A DNA stretch of 60,000 bases from Polytrichum commune. Taxonomy: Eukaryota; Streptophyta; Polytrichopsida; Polytrichales; Polytrichaceae. This document shows positions 58,840 through 60,000 of the stretch, piece after piece. The notes under the pieces are model-generated. The model searched no databases. It worked only from the letters and a program-made list of their open reading frames with translations, and was not told where the DNA came from. The stretch is taken from NCBI GenBank assembly GCA_950295325.1, contig OX485806.1, positions 14,572,001 to 14,632,000 of the forward strand. Direction: 5' to 3'. Each line of letters begins with the position of its first letter. Positions within the stretch are counted from its first letter, which is position 1. Position numbers and translations under genes: made by a program.

Positions 58840-59195
58840 TGTATGTGTGGCCCTCTTTGTGGGCAATTTCAAGTTCCAACTCCACAAACATTTCGGGCCG
58901 TTGGATCCCATCGAGATTCGTCAAATCCAGTTCGCAATCACCGGTTCTCATTTCAAGTTTCAGATCGGAGTTGTGATGTTAAAGTTATGAGAGGTCGAAT
59001 TGAAGGTTTTCTTTCTTTAGGTGATTTACGAAGATCTTTTCGAATGTGTTAGCTAAGAACGGTGTCTATGTTTTGCACATATATACTAATAGCATTGTAA
59101 CATGTGTATTTTTGTTGTCTACTTTGAACTACAAGTCTTGCCACTGACCATTCTCAAATAAAGGTGTATGATTAAGAAGGGCAACCATAAAGTTC
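58840..59195 (+). repeat. Family B copy
   Basis: GGGCAATTTCAAGTTCCAAC, GGGCCGTTGGATCCCATCGA and AGGTGTATGATTAAGAAGGG blocks; direct orientation. Confidence 0.68.
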
Positions 59196-60000
59196 TTGGA
59201 TTGAATTTTTTGTAGACAGTAAGTGAGTAAGTAAGTTGGATCACAAACTTAATAACATGTACTCGGCATATGTTAGAAAAATATAAGCAACTCTTGAATC
59301 ATATGATTTGAAAAAAAAAAATTAAAAAAATCATCATACCATCATGAAAATGTTCTCAAACTTCACCTGGAGATTCTATCAATATTTTGAGTTGTAGCAA
59401 TCTACAAACTTGAACATAAATGGATAAGCATTAACAACATAGACCTTGCATCCTTCAAGGTTTACTTAGAGAAGCACCATTGTAATATGGTGTACACCAT
59501 TGTTTTCACAGAGCCACAAAGCATTCTATCACAAAGAGCACGAAGCCCTCTGCCCCAACCTCACAACAACCTAGTATCCAATAATCTCACCCTCACAAAG
59601 CGCCCGGGCCCGTCACCACATCTTATTCATATTAGCAACAAAACAACCCAATCTTAGACATGGCCACCTCACTCAAGAGAGCCCCACTGAAGATTCATCC
59701 ACAACATCACAGCTTCAAGCTCACTTGCATTGCCCTCGCAGCAACCTCCACCCCACAATGACACAAAACATCGAGGAAGGTCTACATGCTCCTACTCTTC
59801 TTGAAATCTTTGGATCTTCGCTATTGGGCCATGCTTCTTGATGCCTCTTTAATGTCTGAAGGGAAAGAATTGACGAAGTTGCAACATTGTATGATGAATC
59901 GGGTAATATACCATTGCCAACAATCAAGACATGGAAAAGATGGTGATACAAACTAAGGTGATTGTTGATCATGAGATGTTATGTTAAGGGTGGAACCTTG
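59196..60000. other. No gene seen at the window end
   Basis: AT-rich then a moderately C-rich tract. The 83-codon minus frame at 59972-59721 has no recognised domain. Confidence 0.45.

Overview
This is a stretch of plant nuclear DNA, almost certainly from a flowering plant. It is AT-rich, has two intron-containing genes with ordinary GT-AG junctions, and is otherwise crowded with short inverted-repeat DNA transposons, microsatellites and decayed repeats. The species cannot be told from the sequence. I saw no LTR retrotransposon with paired LTRs, no rRNA, no convincing tRNA and no CRISPR array.

The only intact protein-coding genes I can support lie between about 37.8 and 49.9 kb. They are two paralogous short-chain dehydrogenase/reductases of the plant TIC32-like / retinol-dehydrogenase-like type, arranged tail to tail. 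SDR-1 (+ strand, 37855-43673) and SDR-2 (- strand, 44054-49817) each have eight coding exons. Five of the internal or near-terminal exons have identical lengths in both copies (232, 80, 154, 79 and 47 nt), so they arose by duplication with inversion. SDR-2 keeps all the classical motifs. SDR-1 has an altered nucleotide-binding glycine motif and a longer C-terminus. The stop codons are only 380 bp apart. The introns of both genes carry copies of the same transposons that fill the flanks.

From 1 to 37.7 kb the window is a transposon layer-cake. A ~0.8 kb hAT-type element (1211-2023) sits inside a ~0.48 kb TA-flanked element (1185-2486), whose uninterrupted sister is at 26881-27352. Family A (~230 bp, hAT-like ends, 8-bp target duplications) occurs at least eight times in the window; one copy is split by a Tourist-like element (29227-29661). 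Family B/D (~380-450 bp, ends like GGTATGTGG) occurs well over a dozen times, once nested in itself. Between 17.7 and 25.9 kb a distinct family with CTCGGGG-type ends and 8-bp target duplications includes members carrying pieces of a protein I do not recognise. A hAT transposase pseudogene lies at 32.4-33.6 kb.

From 49.9 to 60 kb there is a degenerate ~230-bp tandem repeat upstream of SDR-2, more copies of the same repeat families, and a probable ~1 kb relative of the hAT-type element (57.56-58.56 kb). No further gene is supported.
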